Below are positions 1 to 7,505 of a stretch of DNA of 64,000 nt, piece after piece. The first letter of the stretch is position 1. Every line of letters starts with the position of its first letter. Source of the DNA: an uncultured Lachnobacterium sp. (lineage in GTDB: Bacteria > Bacillota > Clostridia > Lachnospirales > Lachnospiraceae); contig UQRC01000001.1 of assembly GCA_900543445.1 (NCBI GenBank), positions 67,192-131,191 of the forward strand, given 5' to 3'. The position numbers and the translations under genes are program-made. The notes beneath the pieces are model-generated. The model was given only the letters and a program-made list of their open reading frames with translations, did not search any database and was not told where the DNA came from.

Positions 1-1
1 T

Positions 2-223
2 ATCACAATGGAAGACAGTGATATCTTAGGTGAGGATGGTTTCTATGTGCAGGAGTACACCATACACATTGCACCGGCAATCTATCCGGATCCACAGAAG
101 TCACGTGCTGCCAATATTCAGATGATGAAGGATAAGAACTTTGAGGTGTGGAAGGAAATCTATGAGACAACGTATGGGGAAGCGCTCGTTTATGACACGG
201 ATGATATTCCGACAATTGCATAA
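2..223 (+). CDS. Lysophospholipid/1-acylglycerol-phosphate acyltransferase-like protein, C-terminal part
   Basis: The reading frame is open from the left edge to a TAA at 221-223, so only the last 73 or so residues are present. The tail, with an IHIAPAIYPDP segment followed by an Asn- and Trp-rich stretch and a final acidic segment, resembles the C-terminus of PlsC-type acyltransferases found in Lachnospiraceae. The catalytic HX4D motif would lie outside the window and cannot be checked. A strong convergent terminator follows. The family call is from memory of similar tails and is tentative. Confidence 0.45.
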   Translation: MTMEDSDILGEDGFYVQEYTIHIAPAIYPDPQKSRAANIQMMKDKNFEVWKEIYETTYGEALVYDTDDIPTIA

Positions 224-246
224 TGTGTGAGAGGTTATGGAAGATG

Positions 247-282
247 AAGACAGCCCATCAGGTTCTCCTGATGGGCTGTCTT
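247..282. terminator. Convergent terminator between acyltransferase-like gene and MATE gene
   Basis: A perfect 16-bp stem (AAGACAGCCCATCAGG with its complement) closes a TTCT loop. It lies between two genes that end toward each other, so it can serve both strands. The plus-strand tail is TTGTGT. Confidence 0.85.
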
Positions 283-297
283 GTGTATAGGATACGT

Positions 298-1644
298 TTA
301 ATTAGAAGAAGCAAACATGTGCTTTGTCTGTCGGTGGTAGATTGCCCAGGCGATTACCGCAGTCATTACTTCCGTGACCGGAAATGCAATCCATACTCCG
401 TCGGAGAGGAACGGGCGGCAGAGCAGTAGAGCAGCCGGAATCATGATGATCAGATAGCGCAGAAGCGAGATCATCAGGGATGGCATTCCGGCACCGAGTC
501 CTTCAAGCGCGCCACAGCAGGTGACGGAAACTGCAGACACGATGAAACCGAGGCTGATTATGTGCATTGCGTGCACACCGATCGTGATCGTTGCTGGATT
601 TGCGGTAAAGATTCCGATGAGTGCTGCAGGAACACTCCAACTGAGAATCAGCCCAAGAAGCATGATCGCGAAAGCCATCGTGAGAGCCGTCATAAAAATA
701 TTTTTGACACGCCGATACTCTTTCGCACCGTAGTTGTAGCCGACAAGAGGGCGGATTCCCTGAATAATACCGTTGACTGGAAGGTAAATGAAGGTCTGCA
801 GCTTGTAGTAGGCGCCGAGCACGAGAACATAGGCTTCACCGAAGGTTGAGAGAATTCCGTTGAGCGCTGAAATAAGAAGCGACGGAAGCGCCATATTGAG
901 CGTGGCTGGAATTCCGATGGAATACAGCTTGCCAATTAAGACCGTATCCATGCGCATATCGCGGAGGCTGATCCGTGCAGGAATCGGTCGCAGTATATAG
1001 ATCACAATATAACAGATCAGAGTCAGCGTCTGACCGATTCCGGTTGCAAGCGCGGCTCCGGACATCCCCATGCGGGGGAATGGTCCGATGCCGAAGATCA
1101 GGAGCGGATCCAATATAATATTGGAGACAAAGCCAACCGTCATACCAAGCATAGTTACCTTCATCTGACCGACTGCCTGATAAATCTTTTCTAATGCGAT
1201 TCCTACCGTAACGATCATTGAAAATGCAAAAGCGATATATGCATATTCCAGACCGAGTGCGATCACATTCTCACTTCCTGTAAACATGCCTAAGAATTTC
1301 GGAATGAAAGCAATACATACGATTGTGAGAAGCAGTCCATGTACCGCGCTAAGCAGTGTGCCGAGTGTTGTTGCATTGTTCGCACTTTTCTCATCGCCGG
1401 CACCTAAGAAGTAGGCAATCATGGCATTGATGCCGACACCGAAGCCGACAGAGATTGCAGTCACGACAATCTGCACCGGATACACGAGGGAGAGTGCGGT
1501 CATTGCATCTTCACTGACTTTGGCAACGAAATAACTGTCGACGATGTTGTAAAGCGAATTTACCAGCATGGATAAAACCATAGGCAGTGACATCGACAGA
1601 ACCAAAGGAATGATCTTGCGTTCTTTCATAAAAGTCTGATCCAT
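298..1644 (-). CDS. MATE family efflux transporter
   Basis: A 448-residue integral membrane protein with about 12 hydrophobic segments. It opens with an MDQTFMKERK-like N-terminus followed by the PMVLSMLVNSLYNIVDSYFV region typical of MATE exporters, which expel organic cations or metabolites in exchange for Na+ or H+. The ATG at 1644 is chosen because AGGAGG lies just upstream on the minus strand; a longer frame back to 1695 would include that ribosome site and a hairpin. The gene is monocistronic, with its own promoter, a palindrome and a terminator-like hairpin in the leader. The substrate cannot be read from sequence. Confidence 0.9.
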   Translation of the reverse strand: MDQTFMKERKIIPLVLSMSLPMVLSMLVNSLYNIVDSYFVAKVSEDAMTALSLVYPVQIVVTAISVGFGVGINAMIAYFLGAGDEKSANNATTLGTLLSAVHGLLLTIVCIAFIPKFLGMFTGSENVIALGLEYAYIAFAFSMIVTVGIALEKIYQAVGQMKVTMLGMTVGFVSNIILDPLLIFGIGPFPRMGMSGAALATGIGQTLTLICYIVIYILRPIPARISLRDMRMDTVLIGKLYSIGIPATLNMALPSLLISALNGILSTFGEAYVLVLGAYYKLQTFIYLPVNGIIQGIRPLVGYNYGAKEYRRVKNIFMTALTMAFAIMLLGLILSWSVPAALIGIFTANPATITIGVHAMHIISLGFIVSAVSVTCCGALEGLGAGMPSLMISLLRYLIIMIPAALLLCRPFLSDGVWIAFPVTEVMTAVIAWAIYHRQTKHMFASSN

Positions 1645-1677
1645 AAATAGAACCTCCTGAAATTGACATAAAAATAA

Positions 1678-1699
1678 CCACATGACGGCTGTCATGTGG
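1678..1699 (-). terminator. Terminator-like hairpin in the leader of the MATE gene
   Basis: A 9-bp perfect stem (CCACATGAC and complement) with a 4-nt loop is followed on the minus strand by TTATTTTTATG. It sits between the promoter and the ribosome site of the MATE gene, where it could act as an attenuator. Confidence 0.5.
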
Positions 1700-1704
1700 C
1701 GAAA

Positions 1705-1718
1705 AAAGAGTACTCTTT
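1705..1718. promoter_or_regulatory. 14-bp perfect palindrome, possible operator
   Basis: AAAGAGTACTCTTT is a perfect palindrome in the transcribed leader of the MATE gene, about 30 bp downstream of its -10 box. It could bind a MarR/TetR-type dimer or fold in the RNA. No cognate regulator is adjacent. Confidence 0.3.
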
Positions 1719-1747
1719 AAAAATCCACACCCATACGAGTTTTACAA

Positions 1748-1776
1748 ATTATAGCACATCTTTTGGAAGTTGTCAT
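1748..1776 (-). promoter_or_regulatory. Sigma-A type promoter of the MATE gene
   Basis: On the minus strand ATGACA (-35) and TATAAT (-10) are separated by 17 bp. The leader from here to the start codon is about 100 nt. Confidence 0.7.
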
Positions 1777-1837
1777 CTAATGATGAAATATTTCATGTTT
1801 TATTTCATTTTCTGATGTTTTACAAAGCGAATTCATC

Positions 1838-1866
1838 TTGTGAGAAGGAGTGGACAATGCTATAAT
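1838..1866 (+). promoter_or_regulatory. Sigma-A type promoter of the rhodanese/TtcA-like gene
   Basis: TTGTGA and TATAAT are separated by 17 bp, about 34 bp before the start codon. Confidence 0.7.
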
Positions 1867-1899
1867 TATCACGTATATTTTGAGATGAGAGGATAAAGA

Positions 1900-3075
1900 A
1901 TGTATCGCAAAACGATTGACGAATTACAGGAAGATACAAGAGACAAGCAGATTATCGACCTTCGAAGTGAGGAAGATTTTGAGAAAGAAACCTATCCGGG
2001 GGCAATGAATCTCTACTGGGAGGACCTTGGTGAGCGAGTGGATGAGATCGCGAAGGACAAGCCGGTATATCTGATCTGCTACACCGGTCAGAAAAGCGAT
2101 GAGATCGCGCAGGATCTGCAGGAACAGGGATATGAGACCTACAGTGTGGAGGGCGGATATCGTGCTTATTTAAGAAAGAAGCTTGCGGATTTCATGAAGC
2201 CGGATGAGAATCAGGAGGAGCGTCTTGCAGATCGCACGAAGGATGTGGAACGCAGCATTATCAAGAAATTTAAGAAGACCATCTGGAGACCGTTCACGAA
2301 GGCAATCAACGAGTACGAGATGATCAAAGACGGCGACAAGATTGCAGTATGTATCTCCGGCGGTAAGGATTCGATGCTGATGGCGAAGCTTTTTCAGGAA
2401 CTTGAGCGTCATGGAAAGAAAAATTTTGAGGTTGTTTTTCTTGTGATGAATCCTGGATACAATGATGTCAATTACGAGACAATCCTCAATAATGCGAAGA
2501 TATTGAATGTGCCGATTACGGTATTCAAGACGGAAATTTTTGATACGGTTGCGGATATTACGGATTCGCCGTGTTACCTGTGTGCGCGTATGCGCAGGGG
2601 CCATCTGTATAGTAAGGCGAGAGAGCTTGGATGCAATAAGATCGCCCTTGGTCATCATTTTGATGATGTGATCGAGACGATCGTGATGGGAATGCTCTAC
2701 GGAGCGCAGATCCAGACGATGATGCCGAAGTTGCACAGTACGAATTTCCCGGGAATGGAGCTGATCCGTCCACTGTATCTGGTGCGGGAGGATGACATCA
2801 TTCATTGGGCAAGATACAATGATCTGCATTTTATCCAGTGTGCTTGCCGGTTTACGGAGAATTGTGCATCCTGCGGAGGTACGGAGAAGGGATCAAAGAG
2901 AGCGGAGATCAAGGAACTGATCCGTGATTTGGAGAAGAAGAGTCCATATATAGCCAAGAATATATTCCGAAGTGTTGAGAATGTCAATCTCAATACAGTG
3001 ATTGCGTATAAGAAAGATGGTGTGCGCTATCATTTCCTGGATGATTATGATACAATAATTCAGTCAAGCAAATAA
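1900..3075 (+). CDS. Rhodanese-like domain fused to TtcA-family tRNA 2-thiocytidine synthetase-like ATPase
   Basis: A 391-residue protein in two parts. Residues 1-95 are a rhodanese domain with a candidate persulfide Cys60 in the ICYTGQKS loop. Residues about 120-390 are an N-type ATP pyrophosphatase with the PP-loop SGGKDS at 153-158, a CYLC pair (Cys225, Cys228), and a Cys-rich segment (Cys314, 316, 322, 325) suited to hold an Fe-S cluster as in TtcA/TtuA enzymes. The family adenylates a tRNA base and thiolates it. The fused rhodanese suggests that sulfur is handed over within one polypeptide. Start ATG follows GAGAGGA. The exact tRNA position is inferred by family only. Confidence 0.85.
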   Translation: MYRKTIDELQEDTRDKQIIDLRSEEDFEKETYPGAMNLYWEDLGERVDEIAKDKPVYLICYTGQKSDEIAQDLQEQGYETYSVEGGYRAYLRKKLADFMKPDENQEERLADRTKDVERSIIKKFKKTIWRPFTKAINEYEMIKDGDKIAVCISGGKDSMLMAKLFQELERHGKKNFEVVFLVMNPGYNDVNYETILNNAKILNVPITVFKTEIFDTVADITDSPCYLCARMRRGHLYSKARELGCNKIALGHHFDDVIETIVMGMLYGAQIQTMMPKLHSTNFPGMELIRPLYLVREDDIIHWARYNDLHFIQCACRFTENCASCGGTEKGSKRAEIKELIRDLEKKSPYIAKNIFRSVENVNLNTVIAYKKDGVRYHFLDDYDTIIQSSK

Positions 3076-3169
3076 GCTGCGAGACTGCTTGCAGGCAGAA
3101 CTGCTCATGATAAATTGAAACCGTCGGACAAATAAGCTGCCAGACAGGAAGGTTTGAGAGGAATACGAT

Positions 3170-4840
3170 ATGGAAGAGAACGGTGGAGGAAATCTGTTTG
3201 AATTATTTTGTGGAATGATTGAAGCATTTGATCCCTGCATGGATGATTATCTGTATGTTTTTGATGTGCAGAATGATCAGTATTATATTTCAAAGAAGGC
3301 GATGAAGCGTTTTGCGCTTCCGTCGTTTCAATTTACACATGTGTTGGATACACATCGAAAGTTTGTATATGAGGAAGACGTTGAGATGCTTGAAGCAGAT
3401 CTGGAGAAGGTTATGTCTGGCGAGAAGCTGGAACACAACCTTACTTATCGTTGGATGAGTGTGGATGGGGAACCAATCTGGATCAATTGCAGGGGCAGGA
3501 TCATTATTGGAGCCGACGGAAAGCCGCAGTTTTTGGTTGGCTGTATCAATGAGGTCGGAACCAAACCGATTGCAGACAATGTCAGCGGACTGCTGGAGAG
3601 TTTTGCAATCAAGGATGCATGGAATCAGCAGCATAATACGATGACAAATGGGTTTGTGCTTCGCATCGGAATTGACAACTTTAAGACAATTAATGAGAAG
3701 CTTGGCGTCGAGTATGGCGATTTTATCATACATGAGGTGGCAAACTGTATTCTTGATTGTATTCATGAGGGTCAGAAGGTGTTCCGTGTTGTGGCGGATG
3801 AGTTTTTGATCATTGATACGGCTGGTGGAACTGCGAAAGATGCAAAGGCATTATACCGCAAAGTTCGAAGCGGTATTGATCATCTGATAAGAAGAGATAA
3901 CTATAAGGCGTTCTTTACCATTTCCGGTGGTGTGATCAGTGGGGAGACGTTAGGACAGGTTGATTATAATGAACTGCTGAAATATACGCAGTTTGCGCTC
4001 AGTGAAGCCAAGGCACGCGGCAAGAATCAGGTCTACTATTTTCAGGTGGAAGACTATGAGAAGTTTCTGCGAAGAAGAAAGATTCTTGTGGAACTCCGGA
4101 AGGCGGTTTCGAATGATTTTGAAGGCTTTGATGTATTCTTCCAGCCAATCATTACAAGAGGTGGCAAGGATCTGTATGCAGCAGAGAGTCTGCTTCGTTT
4201 CTGGACATCGGAGAAGGAGACCGTCTCACCGGCTGAGTTTATTCCAATCTTGGAGGAGAGCGGCCTGATCATTCCGGTGGGCAAATGGGTGCTTCACCGC
4301 GCACTTGAAATGTGTGTAAAGTGCCGGGAGAAGAGACCGGATTTCAAGGTCAGTGTGAATTTGTCTTATATACAGATCTTAAAGAGTAATTTTTTTAAGG
4401 ATGTGACAGAGGCTCTTGAACAGTACAAGCTTCGCCCGGACAGCCTGATCATTGAACTGACGGAGAGTGGATATGTGGAGAATTCTCCGGTAGTACGCAA
4501 GTTGTGGGAACAGTTGAAAGACAGAGGGGTTCTTATTGCCATTGATGATTTCGGAACCGGATACTCGAATCTTCAGTCGATCGGTAATATGATGCCGGAC
4601 ATTATCAAGCTGGATCGAGGATTTACCGTGAAAGCGCTCAATAATAATTATGAGTATCAGCTTATGAATCAGATTATCCAGCTGATCCATAGTGTGGACT
4701 TAAAGGTATGTGTTGAGGGTGTTGAGACGATGGAGGAACTGACAGAAATCGAACGTCTGTCGGCAGACTGCATTCAGGGATATTATTATGGAAAACCTTG
4801 CGAGAAGCAGGCTTTCTATAAGGATTTTGTAGAAAAATAA
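3170..4840 (+). CDS. PAS-GGDEF-EAL protein, probable c-di-GMP phosphodiesterase with degenerate GGDEF
   Basis: A 556-residue cytoplasmic signalling protein. Residues about 20-130 are PAS-like. The diguanylate cyclase region (about 150-310) carries VADEF at 208-212 in place of GGDEF, so cyclase activity is unlikely. The EAL domain (about 315-556) has ESL at 339-341 in place of EAL but keeps the metal and catalytic residues: VN, ELTE, the DD pair at 459-460 in IDDFGTGYSN, KLD, EGVET and QGYYYGKP. I infer a phosphodiesterase, perhaps tuned by GTP bound to the inert GGDEF fold. No transmembrane segments are seen. The start follows a GAGAGGA ribosome site. Confidence 0.88.
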   Translation: MEENGGGNLFELFCGMIEAFDPCMDDYLYVFDVQNDQYYISKKAMKRFALPSFQFTHVLDTHRKFVYEEDVEMLEADLEKVMSGEKLEHNLTYRWMSVDGEPIWINCRGRIIIGADGKPQFLVGCINEVGTKPIADNVSGLLESFAIKDAWNQQHNTMTNGFVLRIGIDNFKTINEKLGVEYGDFIIHEVANCILDCIHEGQKVFRVVADEFLIIDTAGGTAKDAKALYRKVRSGIDHLIRRDNYKAFFTISGGVISGETLGQVDYNELLKYTQFALSEAKARGKNQVYYFQVEDYEKFLRRRKILVELRKAVSNDFEGFDVFFQPIITRGGKDLYAAESLLRFWTSEKETVSPAEFIPILEESGLIIPVGKWVLHRALEMCVKCREKRPDFKVSVNLSYIQILKSNFFKDVTEALEQYKLRPDSLIIELTESGYVENSPVVRKLWEQLKDRGVLIAIDDFGTGYSNLQSIGNMMPDIIKLDRGFTVKALNNNYEYQLMNQIIQLIHSVDLKVCVEGVETMEELTEIERLSADCIQGYYYGKPCEKQAFYKDFVEK

Positions 4841-4851
4841 GCGAAATAAAA

Positions 4852-4880
4852 ACAAGCGGGTGGATTCATCGCCCGCTTGT
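4852..4880. terminator. Convergent terminator
   Basis: ACAAGCGGG pairs with CCCGCTTGT around an 11-nt loop. On the minus strand it is followed by TTTTATTTC, so it mainly terminates the DtxR-like gene. Confidence 0.8.
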
Positions 4881-4902
4881 GTCTGTCTTATGGTTATGTA
4901 AT

Positions 4903-5283
4903 TTAATCGCCCATCTTTAAAATGTCACCAACATGGGATTTGATGGCAGCGAAACTTTCAGCGCTGATCACATGCTCGATGCGGCAGGCATCCTCAGCGG
5001 CAGTCTCTGGATTGACGCCAAGCTTCGTTAAGCATTCTGTAAGAAGCTCGTGTCTCTCATAGATCATTTCTGCAATCTCAAGACCGGACTCGGTCAGATA
5101 GATGAAGCCGGCATCCGTTACGGTAATCTGGTTCTTCTCGCGAAGATTCTTCATAGCGATGCTGACACTGGATTTCTTAAAGCCAAGTTCATTGGCAATA
5201 TCAACGGATCGTACGACCGGTAATTTTTTACTTAATATAAGGATTGTCTCTAAATAGTTTTCGGATGATTCGTTACTGTGCAT
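4903..5283 (-). CDS. DtxR/MntR-family metal-dependent transcriptional regulator
   Basis: A 126-residue protein with an N-terminal winged helix (about residues 1-65, with SVDIANELGFKKSSVS as recognition region) and a C-terminal dimerisation half rich in Glu, His, Asp and Cys (ERHELL, AEDACRIEH), which is where the family binds Mn2+ or Fe2+. It lacks the SH3-like third domain, like MntR. It is divergent from a FeoB-associated membrane peptide, and that promoter carries two inverted repeats, so regulation of iron or manganese import is the likely role. The ribosome site is GGAGGG. Confidence 0.88.
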   Translation of the reverse strand: MHSNESSENYLETILILSKKLPVVRSVDIANELGFKKSSVSIAMKNLREKNQITVTDAGFIYLTESGLEIAEMIYERHELLTECLTKLGVNPETAAEDACRIEHVISAESFAAIKSHVGDILKMGD

Positions 5284-5330
5284 GATTAACCCTCCATGTA
5301 TTGCGCAGCTGATACAACTACGTATGAGAT

Positions 5331-5336
5331 ATTATA
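5331..5336 (-). promoter_or_regulatory. Extended -10 of the DtxR-like gene
   Basis: The minus strand reads TGATATAAT, an extended -10 element. No good -35 box is visible. Confidence 0.5.
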
Positions 5337-5377
5337 TCATACATAACGAAAAAGTGCTAGTAAAAAACTATCAATAA

Positions 5378-5414
5378 AGTTGTTGACAACTAATGATAGT
5401 TAGGGTATACTAAC
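5378..5414. promoter_or_regulatory. Two candidate DtxR/MntR operators
   Basis: AGTTGT-N2-ACAACT (5378-5391) covers the -35 box, and GTTAG-N6-CTAAC (5399-5414) covers the -10 box. The second resembles the DtxR-type TTAGG...CCTAA half-sites. Binding by the adjacent regulator is inferred from proximity. Confidence 0.5.
5383..5411 (+). promoter_or_regulatory. Promoter of the FeoB-associated peptide gene
   Basis: TTGACA and TATACT are separated by 17 bp. Both elements overlap inverted repeats (5378-5391 and 5399-5414). Confidence 0.8.
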
Positions 5415-5469
5415 GTTGAATCAGAAAAAACGTATGCATGGGTCGTCCTATTTGAAAGGAGTGGTTGTA

Positions 5470-5604
5470 ATGGGTACAGCAATCGTATTAGTCGTACTGG
5501 CTGTTGTAGTTGCATTAGCTACTAAGAGTCTTATTAAAGATAAAAAGAATGGGAAATCCATATCCTGTGGCGGTGACTGCAAACACTGTCATGGATGCCA
5601 TTAA
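5470..5604 (+). CDS. FeoB-associated Cys-rich membrane protein
   Basis: A 44-residue peptide with one transmembrane helix (residues about 3-20) and a cytosolic Cys/His tail (SCGGDCKHCHGCH), the hallmark of the FeoB-associated family thought to help ferrous iron uptake. The start at 5470 has AAAGGAG at 5455-5461; an upstream ATG-containing extension would include that site. No feoA or feoB is next to it, which is unusual. The metal-regulator promoter fits an iron role. Confidence 0.82.
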   Translation: MGTAIVLVVLAVVVALATKSLIKDKKNGKSISCGGDCKHCHGCH

Positions 5605-5616
5605 TGAAATGTTCAA

Positions 5617-5656
5617 AACGCCAAAAAGACCGGCTACATCCGGTCTTTTTGGCGTT
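5617..5656 (+). terminator. Strong intrinsic terminator
   Basis: A 17-bp perfect stem with a 6-nt loop (CTACAT) follows the FeoB-associated gene. The T-run lies within the right arm. Confidence 0.8.
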
Positions 5657-5676
5657 GGAGATTTGCAAAGCACTAC

Positions 5677-5705
5677 TTGAATCGTAATTTCTGGCATGAT
5701 ATAAT
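5677..5705 (+). promoter_or_regulatory. Promoter of the ABC exporter operon
   Basis: TTGAAT and an extended TGATATAAT are separated by 17 bp. Confidence 0.75.
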
Positions 5706-5720
5706 TTGTCTTTGGACAAA
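5705..5720. promoter_or_regulatory. Candidate operator at the ABC exporter start site
   Basis: TTTGTC-N4-GACAAA begins right after the -10 box, over the likely +1 site, a classic repressor position. No regulator gene is adjacent. Confidence 0.4.
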
Positions 5721-5750
5721 ATAAGAAGGGAATCGAAGAAGGAACTTATC

Positions 5751-7505
5751 ATGAAGAAATTATTGATCTATCTGAAAAACTATAAAAAGGAATGTGTTCT
5801 TGCACCCCTTTTTAAGTTGTTAGAGGCTTCATTTGAACTGATCGTGCCTCTTGTTATGGCTGCAATCATCGATCATGGTATTGCAGTATCAGATCGCCCG
5901 TATATCTTTAAGATGGGCGGTGTTCTTGTTTTGCTTGCAGCAGTCGGCCTAACCTGTTCGATTACTGCACAGTATTTTGCGGCAAAGGCAGCCGTCGGAT
6001 TTGCGACGAAGCTGCGCTATTCGCTTTTTTCCCACATTGAAACTTTATCCTTTTCTGAGATGGATACGGTCGGAAGTTCGACGCTCATTACACGAATTAC
6101 CAGCGATATCAATCAGGTACAGTCGGGCGTAAATATGGTACTGCGTCTGTTTTTACGTTCCCCATTCATCGTATTTGGTGCGATGATTATGGCGTTTACG
6201 GTGAATGTGAAGGCTGCGCTTGTGTTTGTTGTGACCATTCCCCTTCTTTCGGTGGTTGTATTCTCGGTTATGCTTGCAAGTATTCCACTTTTTAAGAAGG
6301 TACAAAGCGGACTGGATCAGGTACTTGGACATACAAGAGAAAATCTTGAGGGTGCCCGCGTGATCCGTGCTTTCAATAAAGAAGAGGACGAGGCAAGAGA
6401 ATTTAATGCCAGCAATGAATTCCTGACGAATATGCAGCTCGTGGTCGGAAGAATTTCGACACTGATGAATCCTCTGACGTATATTATCATCAACTGTGCG
6501 ATCATTGCGGTCATCTGGGTCGGTGGTAAGCAGGTATATGGCGGCATCATCACACAGGGTGAGGTCGTTGCGCTTGTGAACTATATGTCACAGATTCTGG
6601 TCGAGCTGGTAAAGCTTGCGAACCTGATCATCCTGATCAATAAAGCGATTGCCTGTGGAAACCGTATTGAGGAAGTACTTGAGACGAAGTCTTCCATTGT
6701 GAATGCACCGTCTGAAGTGAACGCTGCATCTGACAGTGAGAATGCGGTTGTCTTTTCTCACGTCTCGATGGCATATGCATCCACTTCGGAGGAGGCACTT
6801 ACGGATATTGACTTTACGGCAAAGAAGGGACAGACGATCGGTATCATCGGTGGTACCGGATCCGGAAAGTCGTCGGTTGTGAATCTGATCCCGCGTTTTT
6901 ATGATGTGTCCAAGGGAAGTGTTCTGGTGAACGGAAGAGATGTGCGAGATTACGATTTAACCGAGCTTCGAGATAAAATCGGTGTTGTTATGCAGAAGGC
7001 GGTCTTGTTCCAGGGAACGATCGCAGAGAATCTGCGCTGGGGCAAGCCGGATGCGACGGACGAAGAATTGTGGCATGCGATCGAGGTTGCTCAGGCTATG
7101 GATGTTGTGGAAGGCAAGGAAGGAAATCTTGACTATATGATCGAGCAGGGCGGACGTAATCTGTCCGGTGGACAGAAGCAGCGTCTGACGATCGCTCGTG
7201 CGGTCGTGAAGGATCCGGATATCCTGATCCTTGACGACAGTGCTTCTGCACTCGACTTTGCAACGGATGCAAGACTGCGTGCAGCACTTCGCAACCTGCA
7301 GGGAAACAAAACGATTTTTATCGTATCCCAGAGAACTTCCTCTATCCAGTTTGCAGACCAGATCATCGTCATGGACGACGGACAGGTCGCAGGCATCGGA
7401 ACACACGAACAACTGCTTGAACAGTGTGAAACCTATCGTGAGATCTATGAATCACAGTTTAAGAAGGAAGATTTACAGAAGACAAACGAAGGAGGTGTCA
7501 GATAA
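5751..7505 (+). CDS. ABC exporter half-transporter, degenerate-site subunit
   Basis: A 584-residue protein with six transmembrane helices (about 1-310) followed by an ATPase domain. Walker A is at 367-374 (Lys373) and the LSGGQ signature is intact. The catalytic Glu after Walker B is Asp496 and the switch His is Gln527. These changes mark the subunit whose own nucleotide site is degenerate in heterodimeric exporters such as BmrC/BmrD and TM287/288. The start at 5751 follows GAAGAAGGA. The stop overlaps the next start by one base, indicating a translationally coupled dimer. The likely role is drug or lipid export; the substrate is unknown. Confidence 0.9.
   Translation: MKKLLIYLKNYKKECVLAPLFKLLEASFELIVPLVMAAIIDHGIAVSDRPYIFKMGGVLVLLAAVGLTCSITAQYFAAKAAVGFATKLRYSLFSHIETLSFSEMDTVGSSTLITRITSDINQVQSGVNMVLRLFLRSPFIVFGAMIMAFTVNVKAALVFVVTIPLLSVVVFSVMLASIPLFKKVQSGLDQVLGHTRENLEGARVIRAFNKEEDEAREFNASNEFLTNMQLVVGRISTLMNPLTYIIINCAIIAVIWVGGKQVYGGIITQGEVVALVNYMSQILVELVKLANLIILINKAIACGNRIEEVLETKSSIVNAPSEVNAASDSENAVVFSHVSMAYASTSEEALTDIDFTAKKGQTIGIIGGTGSGKSSVVNLIPRFYDVSKGSVLVNGRDVRDYDLTELRDKIGVVMQKAVLFQGTIAENLRWGKPDATDEELWHAIEVAQAMDVVEGKEGNLDYMIEQGGRNLSGGQKQRLTIARAVVKDPDILILDDSASALDFATDARLRAALRNLQGNKTIFIVSQRTSSIQFADQIIVMDDGQVAGIGTHEQLLEQCETYREIYESQFKKEDLQKTNEGGVR

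Noticed and set aside
2170-2829. Open frame of 219 codons on the minus strand
   Set aside because: It is antisense to the TtcA-like domain, with no ribosome site or recognisable domain.
3064-3150. Two copies of CAAATAAGCTGC in the gap before the GGDEF-EAL gene
   Set aside because: A 12-bp repeat about 65 bp apart, with no symmetry or regulatory context; probably a small local duplication.
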